Shown: piece after piece, positions 1 through 8,709 of the stretch
Layout: every line of letters begins with the position of its first letter
How positions within the stretch are numbered: position 1 is the first letter of the stretch
Source of the DNA: Streptomyces sp. WM6386
GTDB taxonomy: Bacteria > Actinomycetota > Actinomycetes > Streptomycetales > Streptomycetaceae
Direction of reading: 5' to 3'
Length of the DNA stretch: 64,000 bases
NCBI RefSeq assembly: GCF_000972385.1
Contig: NZ_JXTE01000008.1
Coordinates: 103,576 to 167,575, forward strand
The notes under the pieces: model-generated
What the model was told of the DNA's origin: nothing
Database searches by the model: none
What the model saw: the letters and a program-made list of their open reading frames with translations, nothing else
Program-made: the position numbers and the translations under genes

Positions 1-2047
1 CGAGCGGGTACGCGCGGCCGTCTTCGTCGCCCCCGAAGTATTCCTCTGGGTCATGCATCGCCAACTCGCCCCGGGCCACCTTCAACAAGCTGGCCGCCAC
101 CTCGTCGCCTGCCTCCACCGCCCGCGTCAGGAACACCTCGGCCACTTCGCTCGAGCCCGTCAGTAAAGCGTGCACACCCGAACTCCGGGCAACAGCCGCG
201 TATCCGCACTCCTCTGCATTCAGGTAGTGCACCCACGCCCTGTCGAACTCACCACTCCCGAGCAGCAGATCCCCCAGGAGGTGCGCCGCCTCCGGAACGC
301 CCGCATCGGATCCGGCCCCGAGCCACCGTCGCGCGCGGCCCAGGAGCAGCTTCCCCAGCAGCGTCGCCGCCTCCGCGTCTCCCGCCTCGGCCGCAGTCTC
401 CAGAAAGGGTTCCGCCTCCTTCTCCTCGCCCCGCTCCACGAGCATCCGCCCAAGGCGCCCAGCAGCTGCTGTCTGCCCCGCCTCGGCCGCCCTCCGGAAC
501 CAGTCCTCGGCCACCACGCGCTCCCCCAGGCTCTCGGCCAGCAGCCCGAGCCTGAGCATGGCCCGGCCGTCCCCGGCTTCGGCCGCCCGGCGGAACGCCT
601 CGCGCGCGGTCTCCACCACCGCCTTGTGGTCGTACGCCGTGTCGGTGTGAGCAACCTCCAGCGCCACGTCCCACACCGCGCTGTCTACGGTCGGACACCC
701 CTCCCCCTTGAGCATGACGTCCACGAGGTAGGGCGCCGCCTCCCACATCCCCGCCTCGCCCCCGCGCAGCAGCGGCAGTACACCGAGCCGTTTCTCGGCC
801 GCCCATGCCAGCGCGTCCGCCAAGGACTCCCGCTCCAGGCCGGTCACGTCCTCGTAGCCCTCGTGCACCTTGGTGAGCAGATCCTGGGCGAGCGGGCCGC
901 GCAGCCCGCACCGGGCCAGGTCGATCGCCGCCCGCACCAGCGCGTGGCCTCGTGGATGCCGATCGGCCCGGCGGGCCCGCTGCCAGTCCTCCCAGAGCTG
1001 CGGGCCCACGGCGAGATACGCGGCGATCCCCTCCGGACCACTGTGCAGGGCGGCGTCGGCCAGCCGGACGTCTCCCGCCCGCAGGGCTCGCCGTCGCTCC
1101 CCCACACTCCATTCCCGGGGCACTTCGACGATGTGCGCCAGATCCAGGAGCCGGCCGTCCGCGGTCTGCCGGAGTTCGTCGTACGCCACTTCGCGCAACG
1201 TGGCCACCAGGACCACGCCCTGTCCGATCAGCTGAGCCAACAGACGCGGCTCCAAACCGCCCCCGCCGGCTTCAAGGTGGACGTCGAGGTCGTCGAGCCA
1301 GAGCACGTACGGCTCGGGCCGCCTGCGCAACACGGTGGGCAGCACCCGCAGGTCCTCACCGCGGCCGGGTGCAAAAACCCGGACGTCCGGCATGGCCTCG
1401 GCGAGGCCCTGGAGCGCCGTCCGCGTCTTGCCGGCGTACGGCTCGCCCAGAACGACTACGAACTTGCCTGCCGAGTCGGCCAGGAGTGCCGACCTGACCG
1501 CATCGTCGACGTCGCGCTCCGCATAGGGCGGCAGCGGCGGGAGCCCCTTCACCCTGCGGGTCGGCCGCACACCGTGGGCGAGCGGCTCCATGTCCTTCGC
1601 CGACGGCCAGTCGTCCGGCACGGGGTGCGGGATGCCCGGGCGGGTCTCGTAGGTATGGCGAACGTGCTGCACACCGATGACCGGCTCGTGGAAGGTGGCA
1701 TCGCGGAAGTCGAGGTGGTCACCGCTGACGTAGGTCGCGCCGTCTGCGGTGGCCACGGAGTTGCCGTCACCGGTGATGGCGATGCCGATGTCGCGGCCGG
1801 CTGCGACACTCCTTGCTCCTGGGGCGGCGGGCGGCTTCGACGCGATGGCTTGCAGTTCGGCGAAGGCCTCGGGCTGCTCGCGTCGCAGAACGCTCAGCAT
1901 CCCGACTCCGCCCCGAACGGTCGACCATTGCCACTGAACGCTGCCGAAGAACCGCGACAGCACGTCCATGACCCGCTGAGCCGTTTCCGGCGACTCGTTC
2001 ATCACGCTCTGAAGCGCGTCCCTGAATTCCCCCAACTCCGTTGCCAC
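1..2047 (-). CDS. P-loop NTPase with TPR/Sel1-like repeats (C-terminus beyond window)
   Basis: The minus frame is open from a GTG at 2047 to the window edge, so the C-terminus is missing. It encodes at least 682 residues. About residues 84-100 contain a GRDIGIAITGDGN segment of the kind seen in Streptomyces STAND-like proteins. A Walker A, GEPYAGKT, lies near 201-208 and a Walker B-like VLWLDDLD near 248-255. The second half is made of alpha-helical repeats of the AAEAGD...LG type, like TPR/Sel1 repeats. A predicted ATPase with a repeat sensor or scaffold is inferred; the partner is unknown. An upstream GTG at 2059 in the same frame is an alternative start. The long plus-strand frame over this region is a GC-codon shadow. 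It could belong to a defence or signalling system, but nothing adjacent proves this. Confidence 0.75.
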   Translation of the reverse strand, partial: MATELGEFRDALQSVMNESPETAQRVMDVLSRFFGSVQWQWSTVRGGVGMLSVLRREQPEAFAELQAIASKPPAAPGARSVAAGRDIGIAITGDGNSVATADGATYVSGDHLDFRDATFHEPVIGVQHVRHTYETRPGIPHPVPDDWPSAKDMEPLAHGVRPTRRVKGLPPLPPYAERDVDDAVRSALLADSAGKFVVVLGEPYAGKTRTALQGLAEAMPDVRVFAPGRGEDLRVLPTVLRRRPEPYVLWLDDLDVHLEAGGGGLEPRLLAQLIGQGVVLVATLREVAYDELRQTADGRLLDLAHIVEVPREWSVGERRRALRAGDVRLADAALHSGPEGIAAYLAVGPQLWEDWQRARRADRHPRGHALVRAAIDLARCGLRGPLAQDLLTKVHEGYEDVTGLERESLADALAWAAEKRLGVLPLLRGGEAGMWEAAPYLVDVMLKGEGCPTVDSAVWDVALEVAHTDTAYDHKAVVETAREAFRRAAEAGDGRAMLRLGLLAESLGERVVAEDWFRRAAEAGQTAAAGRLGRMLVERGEEKEAEPFLETAAEAGDAEAATLLGKLLLGRARRWLGAGSDAGVPEAAHLLGDLLLGSGEFDRAWVHYLNAEECGYAAVARSSGVHALLTGSSEVAEVFLTRAVEAGDEVAASLLKVARGELAMHDPEEYFGGDEDGRAYPL

Positions 2048-2088
2048 ACAAGCCCCCACGCCTCACACCGTCCGTGAAGGCAACGGTA

Positions 2089-3075
2089 CTAAGCGCCGAC
2101 CCCCTCAGCAGCACGTACGGCATCTCGATAGGTCCGCGCGGCAACCCGCAGCGCCGCTTCGGGGTCGACGCCCTCGGCCTCGGCACGGGCCGCCAGAGCG
2201 AGCAGTTCGTACCCGATGCCCTCGCCCGTGGGCAACGGGACCTCCAGGCCCGCCGTCCGTACCCTCGACGCCAGCTTCGACGCCAGCGCCAGGCCCGGCT
2301 GGCCGAGGGGGATGCCGTCGGTGACCGACTCGCGCTGTTTCTCTATCGCCTTCGTGCGCAGCCAGTGCTCCTTCACCTCCTCGGGGGTCGTCGCGGTCTC
2401 GTCGCCGAAGACGTGCGGGTGGCGGTGGATGAGCTTGGTGACGATGCCGCCCGCCACGTCGTCGATGGAGAAGGGGGCGTCCGGGTCCTCCTCCGCGATG
2501 CGGGCGTGGAAGACGACCTGGAGGAGTACGTCGCCGAGCTCTTCGCGGAGTTCGTCGCGGTCGCCCTCCTCGATGGCCTCGACGAGTTCGTAGGCCTCCT
2601 CGATGCCGTACTTCGCGAGGCCCTTGTGGGTCTGCTGCGAGGACCAGGGGCACTCGGCGCGGATGCGGTCCATGACCTGGACGAGGTCGAGGAGGCGGGC
2701 GCCCGGGAGGTCGTAGGAGGCGGGGAGGAGTTCCAGGTCGGGCATGGACACGCGGCCCGAGCCGGCGAGGCGGGCGAGGCCGTCGGTGAGCTCGGGCTCG
2801 CCCTCGCCCGTCGCGACCACGACCACGGTGTGGCCGCCCGCGCACGCCTCGACCAGTTCCTCCGCGGTCGGGGAGGCCTCGTCGACCTGTATCCCGGCCT
2901 CGCGCAGATACGGCAGCTGCGGGTGCGCACCGTCCGCGCACAGCACACGGCCGGCGTCGTGCAGCGCCTGCCAGGCGGGCCAGGACAGCAGACCGGGGGC
3001 GACACGGTGGCTGGTGGTGAGCAGGACGATGCGGCCGGGGGCGGCCTGGGCGGATTCGGGGCTGGTGGTGTTCAC
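2089..3075 (-). CDS. mazG: MazG nucleoside triphosphate pyrophosphohydrolase
   Basis: This 328-residue protein has an all-alpha MazG domain in its second half. The Mg-binding acidic pattern is visible: EE at 159-160, E163, and then E175, E178-E179 and D182 (DELREELGD). MazG enzymes hydrolyse (d)NTPs to (d)NMP and pyrophosphate, cleaning the nucleotide pool. The first ~125 residues form the alpha/beta extension usual in actinobacterial MazG. The start is GTG at 3075. I see no convincing Shine-Dalgarno sequence, and a TAGCTT hexamer a few bases upstream would fit a leaderless transcript. It follows the SurA-like lipoprotein gene in the same direction. The assignment is secure; the exact start is less so. 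Confidence 0.93.
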   Translation of the reverse strand: MNTTSPESAQAAPGRIVLLTTSHRVAPGLLSWPAWQALHDAGRVLCADGAHPQLPYLREAGIQVDEASPTAEELVEACAGGHTVVVVATGEGEPELTDGLARLAGSGRVSMPDLELLPASYDLPGARLLDLVQVMDRIRAECPWSSQQTHKGLAKYGIEEAYELVEAIEEGDRDELREELGDVLLQVVFHARIAEEDPDAPFSIDDVAGGIVTKLIHRHPHVFGDETATTPEEVKEHWLRTKAIEKQRESVTDGIPLGQPGLALASKLASRVRTAGLEVPLPTGEGIGYELLALAARAEAEGVDPEAALRVAARTYRDAVRAAEGVGA

Positions 3076-3163
3076 AGCTCGAAGCTAACCCACACCGCCG
3101 ACAGAGCCGATCAGTTGTCCACAGACCCGGGGGCGGGGTGGGATCGTATGACCGGCGACGGCG

Positions 3164-3808
3164 TCACGCCGTCTCCTGTGTCCCCGTCGCCGTGACCTCC
3201 CGGACCCACGGCGTCTTGGCGTCGACGCGGCTGCTCTTCGCGTCGTCCCAGGTGCCGTAGCGGGGGTTGAGGTCGATGTCGAGTTTCTTGGACGCCTTGG
3301 CCAGGGCCTGCCAGAAGTCGGCCTTGCCGGTGTCGGTGCCGAGGACGGCGGCGAGTTTCTGGGCCTCGAGCTGGAGGCGGAGGTTCTCGTCGAGGCGCTC
3401 GGGGGCGATGCCGTAGCGCTGGAGCCAGGCCGTTTCCAGGGCCTTGGCGCCGCCGGCCTGCTGTTCCAGGCCGGTGCGCATGTCCTGGATCTCCTTGCGG
3501 GTGACCGTCACCCCGGCGTCCTGCGCCGCGCGGTGCAGGACCTGGTCGAGGACCATGCTGTGCAGGGTGTCCCGGCTGAGGGTGCCGGTCTTGGCGATGG
3601 CCTGCGCGTACTGCGCCTCGTCCGGCACCGCGGCGCGCTGTGCCTCGCGCACCTCGCTCACCCTGGTCTCCAGCTGGGCGACGGTGATCCGCTGGCCGCC
3701 GACGACGGCTGCCGCACCGGGATGCGCGTCGTTTCCGCAGGCGGTGAGGAGGGGCGCCGCGACGATCGCGGCGGAGAGGAGGAGCGCGGTGCGACGGCGG
3801 CGGTGCAA
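3164..3808 (-). CDS. SurA/PrsA-like N-terminal domain lipoprotein
   Basis: I place the start at the TTG at 3808, because GGGAGG lies five bases upstream. The longer open frame to 3961 adds 51 residues with no signal. From the TTG the 214-residue protein begins with a short basic stretch, a hydrophobic segment and the lipobox LTAC. That predicts a lipid-anchored extracytoplasmic protein. The mature part (VVGGQRITVAQLETRVSEV) resembles the SurA N-terminal chaperone domain. No parvulin-type isomerase domain follows, so a chaperone-like rather than isomerase role is inferred. It sits between the Ser/Thr kinase gene and mazG, an order I recall from other Streptomyces near the enolase gene. Confidence 0.85.
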   Translation of the reverse strand: MHRRRRTALLLSAAIVAAPLLTACGNDAHPGAAAVVGGQRITVAQLETRVSEVREAQRAAVPDEAQYAQAIAKTGTLSRDTLHSMVLDQVLHRAAQDAGVTVTRKEIQDMRTGLEQQAGGAKALETAWLQRYGIAPERLDENLRLQLEAQKLAAVLGTDTGKADFWQALAKASKKLDIDLNPRYGTWDDAKSSRVDAKTPWVREVTATGTQETA

Positions 3809-3979
3809 GGAAGCCTCCCGAGGAGATTGTGCGACGGTGCACAAAGTCTTGCGGTGATCGATGGTAGGCAGTGGACAAGCTCTGGCCAACCCATTCGACC
3901 AACGATTCACCAGGACTTCGGGCACCGACGCACTCTGTCGAGGCACGCGGGCTGTATGCATGTGCGGCCACCGCCGCGT

Positions 3980-5515
3980 TCAGCCGCGTACCTGCCCCAG
4001 CCACTCCAGGGTGCGCCGGACCTCCACCGCGAGCGGGTGGCCGGGGCCGTGCAGGCGTTCCACGTCGTGCACGAGGCGGGCCAGTGTGTCGTGGGCGGCG
4101 GCGCGGTCGCCGAGGGCGAGCAGGAGGTGGCCGATGCGGCGGCGGACGTCGTGGGCGAGCTCGGGGTCGCCGGCCACGTACTGGTTCTCGTAGTAGGGCA
4201 GCAGCGCGCGGTACTCGGCGAGCGCCGCCGCGGGTTCGCCGAGCTGCTCCAGGCACTGGGCGGCCTCGTAGCGGAAGCGGAGCGACTGGGTGTCGGCCTG
4301 GCCGGCCTCGGCGGCGCGTTCGTCGGCGAGGCGGCGCAGTTCGGGCAGCGCGCGCCGGTACTGACCGTCGTCCATGAGGGTGGCGGCGTACTGCTTGCGC
4401 AGGGTGCGGACGACCGGGGAGTGCTCGCCGTGCTGTTCTGCCGCCGCGGGCAGGATCGCGCCGAGGATGTCGACGGCCTGGGTGATGCGGCCTTCGCCGA
4501 GGAGGCGCTTGACCTCGTCGACGGCACGTGCGACGTCGGGTTTCTCGGCGGGGGACGCGTGCGGCATGGCGGGTGCCGGCTGGGGCGCGGGGGTGCGGGC
4601 GCGGTCCGGCCAGGGGGCGTGCGGGCGAAGGAAGGGGCGCGTGGGGTCGAGGGGCGCCCCTGTGGGGGTCCCGCGCGCTGGCAGGAGGAGCGCCAGGTGC
4701 TCGTACACCTCCTGCGCGCTGGCGGGCCGGTGCTGCGGGTCCTTGGCGAGCAGGCGCAGGACGAGCGCCTCGAGCGCCTCGGGGACTTCGGGGCGCAGGC
4801 GGCGCACCGGGAGCGGGGGCTCGTAGAGGTGGCGGTGCAGCACACCGAGCGCCGTGGAGCCGGAGAACGGGACGTCGCCGCTGAGGAGTTCGTGAAGCAG
4901 TACGCCGAGTGCGTACAGGTCGGTGTAGGGGCCGACGGCGCCGCCCATGGCCTGCTCGGGCGCCATGTAGGCGGGCGAGCCGATGGGGGTGCCGGTGTGG
5001 GTGAGGCGGGTGGTGTCGGCGTCCATGACGGAGGCGACGCCGAGGTCGAGGACGGTGACGGTGCCGTCCTGCTTCACCATCACGTTGCGCGGCTTGAGGT
5101 CGCGGTGGACGATCGGCACGGCGTGCACGGCGCTCAGTACGGCGCAGAGCTGCGCGGCGACCGCGACGGCCCACTGCCAGGGGTACGGGTCGTGCTCGGC
5201 GAGGTGGTCGGAGAGGTCCGCGCCGTCGACGTACTGCATGACGAGGAACAGCTCCTCGCCCTCGCTGCCCGCGTCGTGCACGGTGACGAGTCCGGGGTGG
5301 TCGACCTGTGCGGTCACCCGGCATTCGCGTACGAAGCGGCGGCGCAGCTCGTCGGCCTCCTGCCCGGCCACCTTGTCGGGGCGCAGCAGCTTCACCGCCA
5401 CGCGCCGGTCGAGCCGTTGGTCGTAGGCCGTCCAGACCTGTCCCATGCCGCCCTGTCCGATGAGCGTGGACAGTTCATAGCGGCCTGCGACGACACGTCC
5501 TGTCGTCACGGTCAC
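3980..5515 (-). CDS. PknB-type serine/threonine protein kinase with C-terminal helical repeats
   Basis: The 511-residue protein carries a full Hanks-type kinase domain in residues 1-270. The glycine loop is GQGGMG at about 21-25, the catalytic Lys is VK at 42, HRDLK is at 137-141 and APE at 185-187. The Mg-binding DFG is DLG (157-159), a tolerated variant in bacteria. Residues ~330-511 form TPR-like helices (RRALPELRRLADE, AAHDTLARL) without a transmembrane segment. It is therefore probably cytoplasmic, unlike PknB itself. Substrates are unknown. The GTG start overlaps the stop of the upstream membrane-protein gene (GTGA, 5512-5515), so the two are likely co-transcribed and translationally coupled. 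Confidence 0.93.
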   Translation of the reverse strand: MTVTTGRVVAGRYELSTLIGQGGMGQVWTAYDQRLDRRVAVKLLRPDKVAGQEADELRRRFVRECRVTAQVDHPGLVTVHDAGSEGEELFLVMQYVDGADLSDHLAEHDPYPWQWAVAVAAQLCAVLSAVHAVPIVHRDLKPRNVMVKQDGTVTVLDLGVASVMDADTTRLTHTGTPIGSPAYMAPEQAMGGAVGPYTDLYALGVLLHELLSGDVPFSGSTALGVLHRHLYEPPLPVRRLRPEVPEALEALVLRLLAKDPQHRPASAQEVYEHLALLLPARGTPTGAPLDPTRPFLRPHAPWPDRARTPAPQPAPAMPHASPAEKPDVARAVDEVKRLLGEGRITQAVDILGAILPAAAEQHGEHSPVVRTLRKQYAATLMDDGQYRRALPELRRLADERAAEAGQADTQSLRFRYEAAQCLEQLGEPAAALAEYRALLPYYENQYVAGDPELAHDVRRRIGHLLLALGDRAAAHDTLARLVHDVERLHGPGHPLAVEVRRTLEWLGQVRG

Positions 5516-6153
5516 CTTCCGCCCTCATAGCCGCCGTTGGGGTTGCCGTCCTGCCGGCGCAGGTAGTCGCTCAGTTCGTCGAGCTCGGCGCGCACCTGGT
5601 CGATGCGGGCGGGCGCGGGGCGCTGGGGCGGCTGCGCGGGGGGCACGGGCGCGTGGGGCGCCGCGTCGCGGGGTGCGGTCGGGGGCGGCAGCGGGCTCTG
5701 CGGGATCGGCGCGGGTGTCTGGGGCAGGGTCGTCGCGGTGTACGGCGGCTGGGGCTGCGGGTAGCCGTACGCCGGTGCCGGGGCGGGCTGCGGGCCGTAC
5801 GCCGCGTAGCGGAGCTGGTGGAAGTGGCGGATGTCCGCGGAGAGGTAGTACGAGATCGCGGCGATGAGCGTGCCCAGGAGCAGGATCAGGCCGGTCCAGC
5901 CGCCCACGGTGTGGATCTCTTCGCCGCCCTCGATGCCGAGCAGCACCAGTCCGGTGACGATCGCGGCGAACGAGGCCACGAACAGGCCCCAGTCGAGCCC
6001 CCGGCGCGTCACGAGCGCCAGGCGCAGCAGCATCGACCAGGCCAGCAGGCCGATGGAGAAGACCGAGATCACCACGAACAGCACGCGCAGGAAGACCAGC
6101 AACGCCGGATGGGGCGGCTGCTTCACCGGCTGCGTGTAGCCGTGGCCATGCAT
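5512..6153 (-). CDS. four-helix membrane protein with Pro/Gln-rich tail
   Basis: The start is ATG at 6153, with AGGAG seven bases upstream; the longer frame to 6315 is not supported. The 213-residue product has about four hydrophobic helices in its first 120 residues (ALLVFLRVLFVVISVFSIGL, then FVASFAAIVTGLVLLGI and GLILLLGTLIAAISYYL). A Pro/Tyr/Gln-rich low-complexity tail follows, ending in a short charged helix. I do not recognise a named family. Because its stop overlaps the start of the Ser/Thr kinase gene, a role as membrane partner or phosphorylation target of that kinase is a reasonable inference, not shown by sequence. Confidence 0.8.
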   Translation of the reverse strand: MHGHGYTQPVKQPPHPALLVFLRVLFVVISVFSIGLLAWSMLLRLALVTRRGLDWGLFVASFAAIVTGLVLLGIEGGEEIHTVGGWTGLILLLGTLIAAISYYLSADIRHFHQLRYAAYGPQPAPAPAYGYPQPQPPYTATTLPQTPAPIPQSPLPPPTAPRDAAPHAPVPPAQPPQRPAPARIDQVRAELDELSDYLRRQDGNPNGGYEGGR

Positions 6154-6379
6154 GACAGCTCCTGGGGCCTGAGGTGGGCATACGTGGGCGGCCGACGCCC
6201 GGCAACCCCGTTCCTGCGATTGTCGCTTCGAGCGTATAGGCCGACAACGACATGCGGTCCAGGGTTGTACCGAACCGTTGTCGTGCTGATCACGTCGTAC
6301 GGCGGCGCAGGTCATGGCGGAGGCGGCCGGAGGGCCGGATTCCGTAACTGTCGGGCGCCACCCGGCCGTCAGTCGGGCG

Positions 6380-8479
6380 TCAGTCGGGTGCGACCGTGCC
6401 GTCGGTGAGGCCGTCGTACATGCCGCGCACGAGCTGGTTCCCGAGTCGGCCCGCGTGCCGTAGCGCCCGCTCGAACTCGTCGAGTGCGCGGAAGCGCGCG
6501 CCGTAGCGGCGTTGTTCGTCGAGCGGGAGCCGGGGCAGTTGCAGACGGCGCACGTCCAGGCGTGTCGCGGTGGAGGCGTAGCTGCTGGCCTGGCGGTTGT
6601 TGGCGGTACCGCGCAGGAAGCCGGCGAGGAACCAGGGGTCGAGCGCCGTGGGATCGGGGCGCAGGAGCACGAGACTGCGCCCCAGGGCGGCGCCCCCGCT
6701 CGCGTCGTCGATCACGCGCGCCATCGAGCCGCCGCCGAGCACCGGCACGACGACGTCGCCCGGCTCGACCAGCACGGCCTCCTCGTCGCTCTCGGGGAGC
6801 GTGCCGGAGGGGGTGGTGCCGGCGATGACGTCGTGGTCGGTGAGGACGGGCACGCGTGCGTGGCCGCCGTTTCCGCCGGTGCGCATCACCAGGGCGCCCC
6901 CGCGCGCGAGTTCGCCGACGGTGGTGAGCGGCCAGCGTGCGGGCTGTGCGGTGTCGGCGGGCGGGGGGGTGAGGTCGGTGGTCAGGCGCAGGGTCTCACC
7001 GAGGCGCTCGCGCACGGCGGTGAGCGCCTCCGCGCCGTCGGCGGCCGTGGCGGGCGGGAGGTGGCGGGCCGGGGCGAGGTCCACGTCGTCGTCGAGGAGA
7101 GCGATGACGGGCAGGGAGCGCGCGAGGCCGGGGTGCTCCTGGAAGGTGCCCGCGCGGTCGAAGGCGCGCCAGGCGTCGAGCACCGCTTCCCGCACGGCCC
7201 GCCAGTCGGGTCCGCCGCGCCCTTCGGTGGCGAACCGGCCGGTGTCGGCGAGCAGCACCTCGGGCTGGGCGGGCGCCTTCTCGGGTCGGCGCAGCACCCA
7301 CAGGTGGAGCGGGATGTTGTACGGGGGTGCCGCGCCGACCGGCAGGGCGACGACCGCGCGCAGGGCGCCCCGGCGCAGCAGGTCGGCGCGGATACGGCGA
7401 CCCGAGCGGCGGGAGGCGGCGGCGGGCGGCATGAGGAGTACGGCGGTGCCACCGTCCTTGAGGCGTGCGAGCGCGTGCTGCACCCAGGCCAGCTCGGACT
7501 CGGTGCGGGCCGGGAAGCCGTACTCCCAGCGGGGGTCGTAGGCGAGTTCGTCGTGCCCCCAGTTGCGCTCGTTGAACGGCGGGTGGCACAGGACGGCGTC
7601 GGCGCGCAGTTCGGGGTGGGCGTCGGCGCGCAGGGTGTCGCCGGCGGCGCCGTGCACGGCGGCGCGGGTGTGCAGGGCTAGCCGGAGTGCGGTGAGGGTG
7701 GCGAGTTCGGGGGCGCTGTCCTGGGCGTACAGCTCCTGGTCGGCGCGGGCGGTGACGGCGCGCAGCAGGGCGCCGGTGCCGCAGGCCGGGTCGAGGACGG
7801 TGCGGGCGGGGCCCGCGAGATCGGCCATGAGGCCGGCGAGGTCGGCGGGGGTGAGCGTGTACTGGCGCGGGTTGGCGTCGAGGTGCCGGCCGAGCAGGAA
7901 CTCGAAGGTCTGCCGGGCACCCAGCTCCGCCGCGAGTTCGGCGGCCCCGCGCAGGAGGGGGACAGAGGGGAGAAGTTCGGGGCCGAGGGGGGTGTGAACG
8001 GCGGTGCGGGGGCTCACAGCGGGTGAGGTGTTCACAGCGCCGGGGCTGCCGTTCACGGTGTCCGACGTGTTCACAGCCGCCGCGGCACCGAACCGAGGCG
8101 CCAGTACCTCTTCCAGCACTCCCGGCAGCATCGCCGCCAGACGTGCGTCGGAGCCGGCGCTCGCGTCCAGCCAGACGGTGGGGCGGTCATGGATGAGCAG
8201 CAGGACACAGCCGGCGTGGGTGAGGGCGGTGACCGGGCCCTCGGGGTGGCCGGAGAGCTGCTGCCAGACGCGTTCGCGCAGCGGGACCTCGGCGAGTTTT
8301 CCCTGGTCACGCAGCCAGGTCTCGACCTCGGCGAGGGCGAAGGACGGGCTGGTCTCGGTGCCGCCGACCGGCTTGGGGAAGTCGGTGTGGCGGCGGCGCC
8401 AGTTGCTGACGGCGGCGCGGCCGACGCCGGCGAGCCGGGCGATCCCGGCGGCGGTCACCTCTGTGGCGTTGTCCTGCAC
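6380..8479 (-). CDS. HTH - N6-adenine DNA methylase - HsdS-like fusion
   Basis: I start the gene at GTG 8479, preceded by GGGGAG, giving 699 residues. Residues ~10-58 form a helix-turn-helix (TAAGIARLAGVGRAAVSNW). Residues ~136-163 are a linker with repeated VN pairs. Residues ~185-430 form an HsdM-like gamma-class methyltransferase: motif I is DPACGTG at 230-236. The catalytic motif IV, usually NPPF/Y, reads HPPF at 299-302. Residues ~500-699 resemble a type I specificity subunit (LDPWFLAGFLRGTANNRQ; LPRLPLDEQRRY). No endonuclease gene adjoins it. It could be a solitary methylase, a regulator, or part of a defence system; the His in motif IV makes activity uncertain. Two tandem copies of GTCAGTCGGG surround the stop codon. 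Confidence 0.85.
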   Translation of the reverse strand: MQDNATEVTAAGIARLAGVGRAAVSNWRRRHTDFPKPVGGTETSPSFALAEVETWLRDQGKLAEVPLRERVWQQLSGHPEGPVTALTHAGCVLLLIHDRPTVWLDASAGSDARLAAMLPGVLEEVLAPRFGAAAAVNTSDTVNGSPGAVNTSPAVSPRTAVHTPLGPELLPSVPLLRGAAELAAELGARQTFEFLLGRHLDANPRQYTLTPADLAGLMADLAGPARTVLDPACGTGALLRAVTARADQELYAQDSAPELATLTALRLALHTRAAVHGAAGDTLRADAHPELRADAVLCHPPFNERNWGHDELAYDPRWEYGFPARTESELAWVQHALARLKDGGTAVLLMPPAAASRRSGRRIRADLLRRGALRAVVALPVGAAPPYNIPLHLWVLRRPEKAPAQPEVLLADTGRFATEGRGGPDWRAVREAVLDAWRAFDRAGTFQEHPGLARSLPVIALLDDDVDLAPARHLPPATAADGAEALTAVRERLGETLRLTTDLTPPPADTAQPARWPLTTVGELARGGALVMRTGGNGGHARVPVLTDHDVIAGTTPSGTLPESDEEAVLVEPGDVVVPVLGGGSMARVIDDASGGAALGRSLVLLRPDPTALDPWFLAGFLRGTANNRQASSYASTATRLDVRRLQLPRLPLDEQRRYGARFRALDEFERALRHAGRLGNQLVRGMYDGLTDGTVAPD

Positions 8480-8609
8480 CGGCCCGGCTCCCCTCGTCGT
8501 ACTGCGTGGCCGCGCGCGTCCCCGCAGCTGCCTGCGCTCCGCGTGTGACGCCGAGCATAGCGGCGTACGCAAGATCTACCCATTCACGGCCGTGTACTCC
8601 ACAGATCTC

Positions 8610-8633
8610 GTGAACCGTGTTGACTCGGTTCAC
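8610..8633. promoter_or_regulatory. perfect inverted repeat upstream of the methylase gene
   Basis: GTGAACCG at 8610-8617 is mirrored by CGGTTCAC at 8626-8633, with an 8-bp spacer. It lies between the divergent methylase (start 8479) and repeat-protein (start 8710) genes. The half-site core GTGAAC/GTTCAC recurs four times inside the methylase gene (7994, 8030, 8051 and 8069), two copies at the same 18-bp spacing as here. It may be an operator for the methylase's own HTH domain; this is inference. Confidence 0.5.
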
Positions 8634-8709
8634 ACTCTCTGGTCTTATTGACCCAGCGAACGAATGGCAGCCGATCGGCGGCTGTCACCGTGTTGGAGGG
8701 GACACAGTC

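Noticed and set aside
170..2077. 635-codon plus-strand open frame
   Set aside because: The minus frame carries Walker motifs and repeats; the plus product is Arg/Pro/His-rich and unlike any protein.
3533..5530. 665-codon plus-strand open frame opposite the Ser/Thr kinase
   Set aside because: The kinase motifs on the minus strand are complete; the plus product has no recognisable domain.
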